From Solibacillus sp. FSL H8-0538 (GTDB taxonomy: Bacteria; Bacillota; Bacilli; Bacillales_A; Planococcaceae), in NCBI RefSeq assembly GCF_038003525.1, contig NZ_JBBOPI010000001.1, forward strand, positions 2,969,001-3,033,000: a stretch of DNA of 64,000 bases. Reading direction: 5' to 3'. The position numbers were made by a program, and so were the translations under genes. Within the stretch, counting starts at the first letter, position 1; the number at the start of each line of letters is the position of its first letter. Shown here piece by piece: positions 1 to 8,047 of the stretch. The notes below the pieces were generated by a model that saw only the letters and a program-made list of their open reading frames with translations, was not told where the DNA came from and did no database searches.

Positions 1-552
1 ATAAACGAGAATGAGACCTGTCCACGAATACAAATTAAAATCCGCAAACACTTCCCAACCAAGCTTGGCAAAAAGCAATGTAAACAATCCATTATTTCCA
101 AGTAAAATAATATATGAAAATGAAAGGGGAATCCCCTCAAAATTCGACGTCATATTAGCAATCATCAATAGACGGTTTTGGATTTTTTGTGAGAACTTTG
201 TAATTGAATAGGCAGCAATGACAGCAATAATGACAGAAACTACAGCAGAAAATAAGGAAATGACAAGACTATTTTGAATGGCTTGTAAGTAAAATTCACT
301 TTTAAATATGGTGATATATTGATTAATCGTAACTTGTATTCCATCGTCTGCATAAAAACTATTTTTAATCATTGCCACTAAGGGCCCTATTTCAAACCCA
401 ATCACAAACATAATAAATGGCAGTAAAAGAGCTAATAAGTAAACTTTTTGTTTTTTTATTTTTCTCAAGACTTCTCGCTCCTCTTTGTTCTCTAACAATT
501 GGGGAATTGGTTTAACAGTACGTTCGTTAAACCAATTCCAGCCAACCTTCAT
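1..552 (-). CDS. ABC transporter permease (partial, runs off the window)
   Basis: The N-terminal 184 codons of an inner-membrane permease read leftwards from an ATG at 552 and leave the window open. After a basic stretch (about residues 25-36) comes a hydrophobic segment (about 37-60), an extracellular portion, then a second long hydrophobic segment after I-Q-N-S-L-V-I-S, the usual start of the binding-protein-dependent permease domain of the PotB/2-aminoethylphosphonate/iron type. It lies 21 bp after the phosphodiesterase-like gene and follows the solute-binding lipoprotein gene, so all three form one operon. The ATPase is probably beyond the left edge. Substrate is not shown by the sequence; the phosphodiesterase neighbour suggests a phosphonate or phosphoester (inference). 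Confidence 0.8.
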   Translation of the reverse strand, partial: MKVGWNWFNERTVKPIPQLLENKEEREVLRKIKKQKVYLLALLLPFIMFVIGFEIGPLVAMIKNSFYADDGIQVTINQYITIFKSEFYLQAIQNSLVISLFSAVVSVIIAVIAAYSITKFSQKIQNRLLMIANMTSNFEGIPLSFSYIILLGNNGLFTLLFAKLGWEVFADFNLYSWTGLILVY

Positions 553-573
553 TCTTCAACTGGTAAATTCGCC

Positions 574-1389
574 CTAAAGACCTGGCAATTGATATGAAAT
601 CATTTTATCGGACGGCTCAATATTCAAAAATTCACAAACGAGCGGTGCAAAAGCTAATTGCGGAACTACATCATTGTAAACGCCAGGTTCAACTTTTGGA
701 CTAATAATGAAGAGCGGTACATCACGCTCACCATCCGTTATGCCGCCATGGTTCCCAGTTTCACTCATGCCATGATCAGATGTAATTAAAATGTGGTAGC
801 CTTCTTTAATCCAAATTGGCAAAAGTTGTGCCAACAAGCTCCCCATTTTTAAGATTTGTTCACGATATTCTTTCGATTCTGAACCAAAAATTTCTCCTTT
901 TACATCTACACTAAGCGGATGGATATATAAAAAGTGTGGGTCATACTTTCTGCGTAAAGCTTCTGCATCCATTAACACATGACTGTCTGGATAGTCATCA
1001 TCCCAATAAAATTTTCCGTATTGAATCGGTTTGGACTCATCCTCTTGCTCACGATCTTCAATAAAATGGAATGGCGCTCGATTATACAGTTCGCTTACCC
1101 AGTAATACGATGCCGTTCCATTTCTTAAGCCATTTTCTTTCGTAAGGTGAAAGAGACTTTTCTCGGTAGATAGACGAACAGCTTGATTAGACGTAATTCC
1201 GTTCACTGATGCTGGTGTACCCGTTAGTAACACCTCATATAATGGGCGGGAAAGACTCGGCAATTCCGACTTTACTTTATAAAGTGCCGCCTGATTCGTT
1301 TCAACTAAATGTTGAATATATCCAAGAGCTTCACATGCTTTATCATATCTCATACCATCAACAACAATTGCTATTACTTTATTTGACAT
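574..1389 (-). CDS. Alkaline-phosphatase-superfamily phosphodiesterase/hydrolase
   Basis: A 271-residue soluble protein of the type I phosphodiesterase/nucleotide pyrophosphatase clan. An N-terminal V-D-G-M metal site (residues 10-13), an S-L-S-R-P region where the nucleophile normally sits, and the C-terminal S-D-H-G-M-S-E-T-G-N-H-G-G block supply the metal ligands of the fold. It has no signal peptide, so it should act in the cytoplasm on an imported phosphoester or phosphonate. The start overlaps the end of the upstream lipoprotein gene by 11 bp, indicating translational coupling. Related enzymes include phosphonoacetate hydrolase and nucleotide pyrophosphatases; which substrate is used cannot be told from the sequence. 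Confidence 0.8.
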   Translation of the reverse strand: MSNKVIAIVVDGMRYDKACEALGYIQHLVETNQAALYKVKSELPSLSRPLYEVLLTGTPASVNGITSNQAVRLSTEKSLFHLTKENGLRNGTASYYWVSELYNRAPFHFIEDREQEDESKPIQYGKFYWDDDYPDSHVLMDAEALRRKYDPHFLYIHPLSVDVKGEIFGSESKEYREQILKMGSLLAQLLPIWIKEGYHILITSDHGMSETGNHGGITDGERDVPLFIISPKVEPGVYNDVVPQLAFAPLVCEFLNIEPSDKMISYQLPGL

Positions 1390-2491
1390 GGACTAACACC
1401 TCTTCTTGCCAAATTTGTGGTAACGTTTTAGCCGTTGCTTCCCACGATTTGTAATCTTCAACTGGTTTTGCATTTTTGTACTGCTCTTCTGGAACCATTT
1501 TTTCAGCTACTTCTTTCGGAAGTTCTACATCACGAATTGGACGGGCAAATCCTTTAGCTAAGTTAATTTGTCCTTCATCGCTTAAAATATATTCTCTCGT
1601 TGCCATCGCTGCATGAGGATGTTTTGCATATTTGTTAATAATTGTTGCGTAACCACTAACTACTGAACCCTCACTTGGAATGCTCACATCAAATTGATCG
1701 CGGCTGATTTGTTCAGCGTAACCAAGAGCATTGAAGTCCCATACTAAGGCAACTTCCACTTCCCCTTTTTCGATGTTAGCTGGTTTAGCATCTGTTAAGC
1801 TTAGACGACCTTGCTTAGCAAGCTTCGCAAAAAAGTCAATTCCTGGTTGAATATTTGTTTCATCACCGCCGTAAGCCATCGCAGCAGCAAGAACGGCCAT
1901 TTGGTTCTGTGCACCACGCTGAACATCTCCAACCGTTACTTTATAATCTCCTTTTAATATGTCATCCCAAGATTTAGGCGGGCTATCTACTAATTCTTTA
2001 TTAGTAAAGAATGCAATTGTTCCTTGGTAGCCAACAACCCAATCCCCGTTGTCATCTTTTGCCCACGCAGGAACATCATCCCAATAAGATGTTTTATAGG
2101 CAAGCGTTAATTCTTTTTGTTCCGCGATTGGCCCAAAGGCAATCCCTACATCGCCGATATCAGCTGTCGCATTCTCTCCTTCAGATTCCATTTTGGCAAT
2201 CTCTTCGGCACTCGATAAATCTGTATCATTGTGTTCCAATGTATATTTTGTCATCACTTCATTCCACGTTTCGCCCCAGTTAGCCCATGAATCAGGCATA
2301 CCGACACTATTAATTGTTCCCTCTTCTGTTGCCTTTGTTTCAATTTCTTTCAGGGTTAACGAACTTGTTTCCTTAACAACTGGTGCAGCCTCCTCTTTAG
2401 TAGCTCCACAAGCAGCTAATCCTAGTACACTCATCCCTAACACTGCAACTTGAATAGACTTGTAACAATTCTTCTTGTAAGTGTAATTCAT
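1379..2491 (-). CDS. ABC transporter extracellular solute-binding lipoprotein
   Basis: 370 residues with a lipoprotein signal: basic start, hydrophobic stretch and an L-A-A-C lipobox with the lipidated cysteine at residue 28. The body resembles family-1 solute-binding proteins of the PotD/iron/2-aminoethylphosphonate class (for example the W-D-D-I-L-K-G-D-Y-K segment and the late T-R-E-Y-I-L-S-D-E-G-Q motif). It is the first gene of the operon, with GGGAGG 10 bases before the ATG, and overlaps the hydrolase gene by 11 bp. It captures the substrate outside the cell for the permease at 1-552. The ligand is unknown; iron or a polyamine are alternatives to a phosphonate. Confidence 0.85.
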   Translation of the reverse strand: MNYTYKKNCYKSIQVAVLGMSVLGLAACGATKEEAAPVVKETSSLTLKEIETKATEEGTINSVGMPDSWANWGETWNEVMTKYTLEHNDTDLSSAEEIAKMESEGENATADIGDVGIAFGPIAEQKELTLAYKTSYWDDVPAWAKDDNGDWVVGYQGTIAFFTNKELVDSPPKSWDDILKGDYKVTVGDVQRGAQNQMAVLAAAMAYGGDETNIQPGIDFFAKLAKQGRLSLTDAKPANIEKGEVEVALVWDFNALGYAEQISRDQFDVSIPSEGSVVSGYATIINKYAKHPHAAMATREYILSDEGQINLAKGFARPIRDVELPKEVAEKMVPEEQYKNAKPVEDYKSWEATAKTLPQIWQEEVLVHVK

Positions 2492-2838
2492 AAAAAATGC
2501 CTCCCTATAATGTGGTTTTTTTAATGTTTATTACTGTTTGTTACGGTTTAATAATAATCTGACAGTATTAATACCTCATTAATCCCACATTAAGACTTTG
2601 TAAATCCAATTTTTATTTCTCCAGTTCATCAGCTTTTATTCTCATAATTGAGTCCCAATAGCAAAATACAGAAACAAATCCACTTTTCATTATTTTTGTA
2701 ACCGTATGGACGGTTGATTTAGGTAAACTCCTTAAATTCTCCCTCCAGCGACTAAGAAGCCAAAATAAAAAGAGCAGCAAAAAAGCGAGGCCACTGAAAA
2801 ACTTAAGTTTTTATAATGACGAATCTTTTTCAGTTAAG

Positions 2839-2882
2839 AATAAGGCACTTCTTGTTCAATTTTGAACAGGAAGTGCCTTATT
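2839..2882. terminator. Rho-independent terminator, probably bidirectional
   Basis: A 21-bp stem with one internal mismatch (arms 2839-2859 and 2862-2882, AATAAGGCACTTC outermost) is followed on the plus side by TTTCTTTC. It lies just past the stop of the IS1182 remnant. Confidence 0.6.
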
Positions 2883-2896
2883 TCTTTCTCTATGCC

Positions 2897-3045
2897 TTAC
2901 TCTTTTTCATTAAGTAGCTTTAATATTCGTTTCAGATTAACAGCGAATATCGTTGTGGCACCTTGAATTTCCATGCCAAATAGACCCGCAGCCGACACCG
3001 TATCGTACTCGCCCCCAGAAAAGCGTTCGCCGCAACGGAAATCAA
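2897..3045 (-). pseudogene. IS1182-family transposase C-terminal remnant
   Basis: About 49 codons read without a stop on the minus strand and end in TAA at 2897-2899. The translation contains R-C-G-E-R-F-S-G-G-E-Y-D-T-V and finishes N-L-K-R-I-L-K-L-L-N-E-K-E, which I recognise as the end of IS1182-group transposases common in Lysinibacillus. No start codon or catalytic DDE core remains, so it is a dead fragment held between the element's terminal repeats. Confidence 0.6.
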
Positions 3046-3375
3046 CGACATCGAAGAAAAAAGCCAGTTCTTAAACGATGTCTCGTTCAAGAACTGGCTA
3101 AACTACTTTATAGGCTTTTTCAGTGGCTTCACTAATCATGAAGTTCCCTTTTTATTTCGTGAGATAAAATTACACCAAAACAAGGTTTGGAAAAAATAGG
3201 ATTCGGTTAGGGTTTGAAGCTTTTTTTCAACCGATAACTGTTACATTACCTACAAGAGTTTAATCGAATGAATATTGTTGGCTAACAGTACCTACGACTG
3301 AAAATGTTGTACTCAAAGCATCAAAAAGGAAAAATTTCAATAAAACTCCTAAATTAAAAATAGCTCCTAGACAAC

Positions 3376-3818
3376 CTAACCGTTATAAACACTTTCACAT
3401 GTTCCAACTGCTGGTTCATAAAAACAATGACTTTTAAATTGACCAGCAAAAGGTTGACCGTACCATGTTGGAGGGCATGGAGCATATGGATTAAAATACC
3501 AAAGCGCATATTTCCCTGGGTGATCGCTCCAATAATCCAAAGCCTGTTTTGCTAATTTTTTTCAGTAGGTCTCGCTCTTTGATAAAATAAATTCCCTTTT
3601 TGAACAGCTTCAAAAGAATAATTTCCTCCTTGTACCTGATAAATGACATCTTCAATTGTTCTTACATCTTTAAAGTCTAGACAATCTGCTATAGCACGAT
3701 TAACAATAACATTGCCAACATATAACATCCCTTGTTTTCCTTCAGCTTCTGCTCTCATCATCCTTGCCATTAAGTCAATATCTGCATCTCGGTATTTTAC
3801 TCTTGGCATTTTTTTCAT
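3376..3818 (-). pseudogene. cwlJ: CwlJ-like spore cortex-lytic hydrolase, frameshifted in a poly-A run
   Basis: Codons from 3818 give 88 residues (D-I-D-L-M-A-R-M-M-R-A-E-A-E-G-K-Q-G-M) typical of the SleB/CwlJ hydrolase family that degrades spore cortex peptidoglycan at germination, including the catalytic-type glutamate in R-A-E-A-E-G. The frame then stops at 3552. Adding one A to the seven-A run at that point restores the expected rest of CwlJ, through A-L-W-Y-F-N-P and F-K-S-H-C-F-Y-E-P to a stop at 3376-3378; the total length (about 147 residues) matches CwlJ of Bacillus subtilis. So the gene is either inactivated by a single-base deletion, rescued by slippage on the A run, or affected by a base-calling error. 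Its ribosome site is weak. Confidence 0.75.
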
Positions 3819-4080
3819 CTCAAAAAGATAGTATGAAAAAAATCCTACATTGATGTCATTGTTTATAAAATAAGGACGCTTAGTTTTTAAGGCTTACAGT
3901 TCTTAAGGGACTGTCAATATTTTGATTGTTTTTATTGGCTAATGCAACCGAGCTAATGGCCAACACGTGGGTGGTCATGGTGGCAGTATGTTGTCACTTC
4001 TAATCATTTTTCCCATAAAAAACAACAATGTAATTTAACACAGCTATGTTATACGCATAATATATAGAAGGGGGGAACAT

Positions 4081-4848
4081 ATGGGATTATTCATTAATAA
4101 CAGTCAGCACCCGGGAGTGTTTAAAAATAACAGCCAACTTACCGAAACAAATCAAGTCGAGTTTCGGAGCGATTATTTATCGGAGTTCGTAAAGGAACAA
4201 CAAGCCTCGAATAAATCATTTCATCAAGCAATTTATAGTTTAAAAAATTCTCAAAATAAATTTAGTCAGCAACAATTAATCCAATGGAAACAAATCGACA
4301 AACGTTTACGCGAGTTACAAGAACTTACTTCTCAACACGAAGAAATTGAACGCCAAGTAATGGAGTGGTTGGAAAAACTAGAGGCCCGAAATACGGAGCT
4401 TCACACGATGATGACGAATGAACAGCTAGAAAAGAAAAACTTAATAAATCAAGTCGAGAGTATCGGTCAATCTCATGGGGAAATCGAACATCTATTGAAT
4501 CAATTTGGTGAGACAAATGAAGAAATTTTTAATCGGCTCGACCAATTTGCAGAAGTAAATGATGAAGTCGTTAATTGCTTAGAACAAGTTGGGTCAACTA
4601 ATGAGGAAATCATCGTAAAAATAGATGAACAGCATACGCTACATCAAACAATGGCGAATCAAATTTCTACTATTGAACAAACACAAAAAGAATTACTAAA
4701 TCGTGTAGATACTCATGAAGGATTAATGGATAAAATATTACGCCAAATAGACAATATGCGTTTCATTTTGTATGAACGAACAAACTTTTTAGAAGAAAAA
4801 ATTGAAAAGGCATATGAATATTTTAGTCGTATCTATTCAAAGAACTGA
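4081..4848 (+). CDS. Coiled-coil protein with 14-residue repeats, unknown function
   Basis: 255 residues, no signal peptide or membrane segment. From about residue 55 to the end it is almost all heptad-like helix rich in Q, E, N and L. Residues about 135-185 hold three tandem units built on L-x-Q-[FV]-x-x-x-N-[ED]-E-[IV], spaced 14-15 residues, suggesting a long dimeric or trimeric coiled coil. The N-terminus (M-G-L-F-I-N-N-S-Q-H-P-G-V-F) is not coiled. GAAGGGGGG precedes the ATG. It is a single gene closed by a terminator at 4868-4903. I do not recognise a function; a spore- or cell-surface role is only a guess. Confidence 0.75.
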   Translation: MGLFINNSQHPGVFKNNSQLTETNQVEFRSDYLSEFVKEQQASNKSFHQAIYSLKNSQNKFSQQQLIQWKQIDKRLRELQELTSQHEEIERQVMEWLEKLEARNTELHTMMTNEQLEKKNLINQVESIGQSHGEIEHLLNQFGETNEEIFNRLDQFAEVNDEVVNCLEQVGSTNEEIIVKIDEQHTLHQTMANQISTIEQTQKELLNRVDTHEGLMDKILRQIDNMRFILYERTNFLEEKIEKAYEYFSRIYSKN

Positions 4849-4867
4849 TCTGCTTCCATTTTATAAA

Positions 4868-4903
4868 CCCTCTAAACGTAATTCTAGTTTGGAGGGAATT
4901 TTT
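4868..4903 (+). terminator. Rho-independent terminator
   Basis: Stem arms 4868-4877 (CCCTCTAAAC) and 4887-4896 (GTTTGGAGGG, one G-U pair) are followed by AATTTTTG. It ends the coiled-coil gene. Confidence 0.75.
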
Positions 4904-5002
4904 GTGTTCTTTTATCTATTAGGCGCATCTGAACGCTTTAGTTATTATTCGCTTCATCTCTCAGAAAAACGTATAATTAACTTCTAAGAAAGGGGCGGCT
5001 TC

Positions 5003-5176
5003 ATGAAACAAATTACACTAAATTCTAAAGAATTTAATCAAGTTTTGAAAAACCTTCAGCTTGAAAACATGTCTCTCACTCCCTCACTTCAACTAAAAGC
5101 ATTAGAAATCGTTAACTCGAGGGTAGAAATCACATCGGACCTCATTAAGGACGCTTTGAATAATGTCAAAATATAA
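5003..5176 (+). CDS. Fic-inhibiting antitoxin (VbhA-like, class I)
   Basis: A 57-residue protein with a good ribosome site (AAAGGGGCGG) whose last 14 bases overlap the start of the Fic gene. It contains N-L-Q-L-E-N (residues 17-22) followed by a helix with A-L-E-I-V-N-S-R-V-E-I-T. This matches the layout of small Fic antitoxins, in which a helix carrying [S/T]xxxE[G/N] inserts a glutamate (here E21) into the ATP site of Fic and blocks AMP transfer. The first motif residue is N instead of S/T, so the match is near rather than exact. A perfect -10 TATAAT lies at 4972-4977 without a clear -35. Confidence 0.7.
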   Translation: MKQITLNSKEFNQVLKNLQLENMSLTPSLQLKALEIVNSRVEITSDLIKDALNNVKI

Positions 5177-5741
5177 CGAGCATCATAATGACGACTATTT
5201 ACTAAAGCACAATCTGTTAGGTGTGACGACATTTGAGAAATTAGCGGAAGCTGAGGCATTTGTATTCTCCATTCGCGCTTTGCAAGTTGAACAACAAGCA
5301 TATGAAATTCATTCTTTTACATTAAATGAATTTAAACTGCTACATCATCATCTGTTTCAAGACGTTTATCCGTTTGCAGGGGTTTTCCGAGATGTGCAGC
5401 TGATGAAAGGCATGACTCGTTTTTGTCAGTTCCAATATATTGATTTGTACGCAGAAGATTTATTTAAACAATTACAAAAAGAACCGATTTGGACTACCCT
5501 TGAAGAAGCAGCGAAAAGACTTGCTTACTACAAGGCCGAGCTTAATATGCTTCATCCATTCCGTGAAGGCAACGGCAGGACAACCCGTATTTTCATACAA
5601 AAATATGCCGAATCCCAAAACATACGATGGCATTATGCGAAAATGGAACGCACCATCTATATTGATGCGATGATTAGGTCAAAGGGCTATCTTGATAAAC
5701 TCGAAAGTATTTTTTTTAAAACAATTGAATTCATAGATTAA
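5163..5741 (+). CDS. Fic family AMP-transferase toxin
   Basis: 192 residues containing the full catalytic loop H-P-F-R-E-G-N-G-R-T-T-R (residues 131-142); the histidine is the catalytic base and the N-G-R part binds the nucleotide phosphates. Fic proteins transfer AMP from ATP to a hydroxyl of a target protein; toxins of this size with a separate antitoxin commonly act on gyrase or topoisomerase IV (family knowledge, target not shown here). The protein lacks its own inhibitory helix, consistent with dependence on the antitoxin encoded by the overlapping upstream gene. A perfect palindromic terminator follows 1 bp after the stop. Confidence 0.9.
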   Translation: MSKYNEHHNDDYLLKHNLLGVTTFEKLAEAEAFVFSIRALQVEQQAYEIHSFTLNEFKLLHHHLFQDVYPFAGVFRDVQLMKGMTRFCQFQYIDLYAEDLFKQLQKEPIWTTLEEAAKRLAYYKAELNMLHPFREGNGRTTRIFIQKYAESQNIRWHYAKMERTIYIDAMIRSKGYLDKLESIFFKTIEFID

Positions 5742-5742
5742 T

Positions 5743-5784
5743 AGAACCCCCTACAAATTGACATGTCAATTTGTAGGGGGTTCT
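5743..5784. terminator. Bidirectional terminator between convergent genes
   Basis: A perfect 42-bp palindrome centred on ACATGT at 5761-5766, with outer arms AGAACCCCCTAC and its complement, followed by TTTG on the plus strand. It lies between fic (+) and the gene ending at 5833 (-). Confidence 0.85.
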
Positions 5785-5832
5785 TTGTAGAAGCTTAAAA
5801 TCTACGCCACTTTTATAACGGCAATCTACTAG

Positions 5833-6402
5833 TTACACTTCCACTTTCTCTATCAATCGGAATACAAATGTATATAGTATTTCATACACTTGCTCCAATG
5901 TTAGTTGGTCGTTAAAATCATCCATCGCTTCAAGCGCGATATTCATTTCCCATAAACTTTCTTGCGCGTTAAATGCGACACTGCATTTCGCTCGTTCAAT
6001 ATCCAAGCTAGATAGCAAATGCGCTTGAATATCTGTTTTATGTTTCTTTTGTAGCTGCACTGCAAATAACGCAGTATATGCCTCAAACTCTTCGTCAAAC
6101 TCTAACGCAAATGCATCCACACGCACGCGGTCCAACTCTTCTGTCGCCGCATAAATAAATTCATTTTGATGCGCTTTTAAATAATGTATCGGTGTCGCTA
6201 AAAACGTAGCCTCTTCCTCTGCAATCAACTCTTCTGATTCCTTATCACAGCGCTCTAACACTTCAAACTGGAAATGCTTTCGCCCTGCTATTACACCTTG
6301 TGGCAGTAGGTTGTGCTTTTTTGCATATGCCTTCTCCACCTCAAATAACGCAAGCTCCTCCCCCTGCTCTGAAATGTAGACTTGCATTCGTTTTTTCAAC
6401 AT
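5833..6402 (-). CDS. Conserved hypothetical protein, unknown function
   Basis: 189 residues, soluble, acidic and rich in E, A and L. The ATG at 6402 is chosen because GGAGGAG stands 8 bases before it; an upstream ATG at 6426 has no ribosome site. The N-terminus reads M-L-K-K-R-M-Q-V-Y-I-S-E-Q-G-E-E-L-A-L-F. I see no catalytic motif, signal or membrane segment. Similar small proteins in Bacillus relatives sometimes carry an aminotransferase label, but nothing here resembles a PLP enzyme. It stands alone, convergent with fic. Confidence 0.7.
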   Translation of the reverse strand: MLKKRMQVYISEQGEELALFEVEKAYAKKHNLLPQGVIAGRKHFQFEVLERCDKESEELIAEEEATFLATPIHYLKAHQNEFIYAATEELDRVRVDAFALEFDEEFEAYTALFAVQLQKKHKTDIQAHLLSSLDIERAKCSVAFNAQESLWEMNIALEAMDDFNDQLTLEQVYEILYTFVFRLIEKVEV

Positions 6403-6619
6403 ATTGTTAACTCCTCCAAAGATCAAATGTCATGTATTAGTATAGCGTAGATGAAGATATGTTGTGCTTTTTTGATATTGATACAAGAATAGTAATGATT
6501 AGCAATAGAAAACTCCTAATTTTGTACATCTTTATGGAAGCGAAAGTGTACAGAACTGTGTTGACGCATAAGTCGAAGTTAAACTCCACCATATAAATAG
6601 TATAAGGGATGGTGGAAAA

Positions 6620-8008
6620 GTGATATTTGAAGATAACACAGGAAAACGTTGGTTCAAAATAAAGGCCCTTTTTCTCATAGGATTGATGTTGTTGCTTGCA
6701 TCACTTTCGACATATGTACTTAATCTATACCGAATTATAGATTTCCCAATAATTAATGTGATAAATATGCATTTGTTCAATGTGATGAAAAAGTTATTTA
6801 TATCTTATCTATTTATTACGATCATAATTGGGTTTCTTCGCATGTTAATAATATTCTACTTTTGTTTTAGACAACTGAGAAGGCAAAAAATAATTCGAGA
6901 GCATCACAGTGTAACAAAGAATTTTTTCAAATTGTATAGACCAAGTGTAACGGTAATTATTCCCGTCTTTAACGAGGAGGTTGTTATTAATAGAACGATT
7001 AAAGGAATATTAAAAACACGGTATTATCCATTAGTTGAAATTCTTGTTATCGATGATGGGTCGACGGATCAAACAGTGAAAATCATTGAAAAAGAATTTG
7101 CCAATAATCGTAGAGTGAAATTAATTAAGAAAAATAATGGTGGCAAATCTTCTGCACTGAACTTAGGAATTCAATGTGCACAGGGCGACATTATTATCAC
7201 CATTGATGCAGATACAATTATTGAAAAATCTACAATTGCTCATTTAGTCAGTAATTTTTCAGATCCTCGTGTTGCAGCTGTATCTGGAAATTGTAAGGTT
7301 GGGAACATTAAAAACCAATTAACGCTCTGGCAACATATCGAGTTTGTTACCTCAAATAATTTAGATAAAAGAGCGTTTGAAGAACTTAGTTGTATAACAG
7401 TTGTACCAGGATCAAATAGCGCTTGGCGTAAGAGTGTTATTGAAAAAATCGGGTATTTTCATCATGATACATTAGCAGAAGACACCGAACTAACATTTAG
7501 AGTCTTGAATGCTGGGCACAAAATTGTATATGAAGATCGCGCCCTTTCTTATGAGGAAAGTCCTGAAACATTAAAGGATTTCATTAAACAGCGGATTCGT
7601 TGGTCATATGGGATTTTACAAGCCGCCTGGAAACACAAAAAGAATATTATTACCTCTTCAAATAAAACACTAAAATACTTCGCAGTTCCAAGCTTGTTAT
7701 TTTCATACTTACTTTTTTTAACTTCTCCTCTGGTAGATATCATTTTTATTGTTTCAGTTTTATCGGGAACAACATCAATCTATTTGTTTGCATTGCTTTT
7801 TTATCTGACTGACTTTTTAAACTCTTTTATTGCATTTAAGGTTGGCAAAGAAAAGATGAAGCCGCTTATATGGTTGTTTATCCAAAGAATAGGATACCGT
7901 TACTTATTAGCTTACGTTACATGGAAAGCTCTAATATCGGCCTTACGCGGTGAAAGTATAGGTTGGAATAAGTTAAATCGTTCAGGAAATAACGAATACA
8001 AATCTTGA
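6620..8008 (+). CDS. Processive family 2 glycosyltransferase (membrane polysaccharide synthase)
   Basis: 462 residues from a GTG start. Two N-terminal membrane segments (about 15-38 and 50-75) precede a GT-A catalytic domain with V-I-I-P-V-F-N-E-E, D145-D146, the D-A-D-T metal site (196-199), E-D-T-E-L with the catalytic base D288, and Q-R-I-R-W (324-328), the Q-x-x-R-W signature of processive enzymes. More membrane helices follow from about residue 353. This layout is that of PgaC/IcaA (poly-N-acetylglucosamine), hyaluronan and NodC-like chitin-oligomer synthases. It is the first gene of a four-gene operon that also encodes a PIG-L deacetylase, so a partly deacetylated aminosugar polymer is plausible (inference). 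Confidence 0.88.
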   Translation: MIFEDNTGKRWFKIKALFLIGLMLLLASLSTYVLNLYRIIDFPIINVINMHLFNVMKKLFISYLFITIIIGFLRMLIIFYFCFRQLRRQKIIREHHSVTKNFFKLYRPSVTVIIPVFNEEVVINRTIKGILKTRYYPLVEILVIDDGSTDQTVKIIEKEFANNRRVKLIKKNNGGKSSALNLGIQCAQGDIIITIDADTIIEKSTIAHLVSNFSDPRVAAVSGNCKVGNIKNQLTLWQHIEFVTSNNLDKRAFEELSCITVVPGSNSAWRKSVIEKIGYFHHDTLAEDTELTFRVLNAGHKIVYEDRALSYEESPETLKDFIKQRIRWSYGILQAAWKHKKNIITSSNKTLKYFAVPSLLFSYLLFLTSPLVDIIFIVSVLSGTTSIYLFALLFYLTDFLNSFIAFKVGKEKMKPLIWLFIQRIGYRYLLAYVTWKALISALRGESIGWNKLNRSGNNEYKS

Positions 8009-8047
8009 GATTCTTGACACCTGTTTCAAAAGGAAGGTAGTGAGATT

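Larger units (their letters stand above)
2787..3130. mobile_element. Internally deleted IS1182-family element with terminal inverted repeats
   Basis: Two 15-bp ends face each other: GAGGCCACTGAAAAA at 2787-2801 and its inverse with one mismatch at 3116-3130. Between them, minus-strand codons 2897-3045 read as the extreme C-terminus of an IS1182-type transposase (ending N-L-K-R-I-L-K-L-L-N-E-K-E, stop at 2897-2899), followed by a hairpin at 2839-2882 that fits its terminator. A second hairpin (arms 3062-3072 and 3089-3099) precedes the coding remnant. Most of the transposase is gone, leaving a roughly 340-bp MITE-like relic. No target duplication is visible. Confidence 0.65.

Noticed and set aside
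4035-4063. Promoter TTAACA - 17 - TAATAT for the coiled-coil gene
   Set aside because: Transcription would start in or after the ribosome site at 4067-4075, so the boxes are probably chance in AT-rich DNA.
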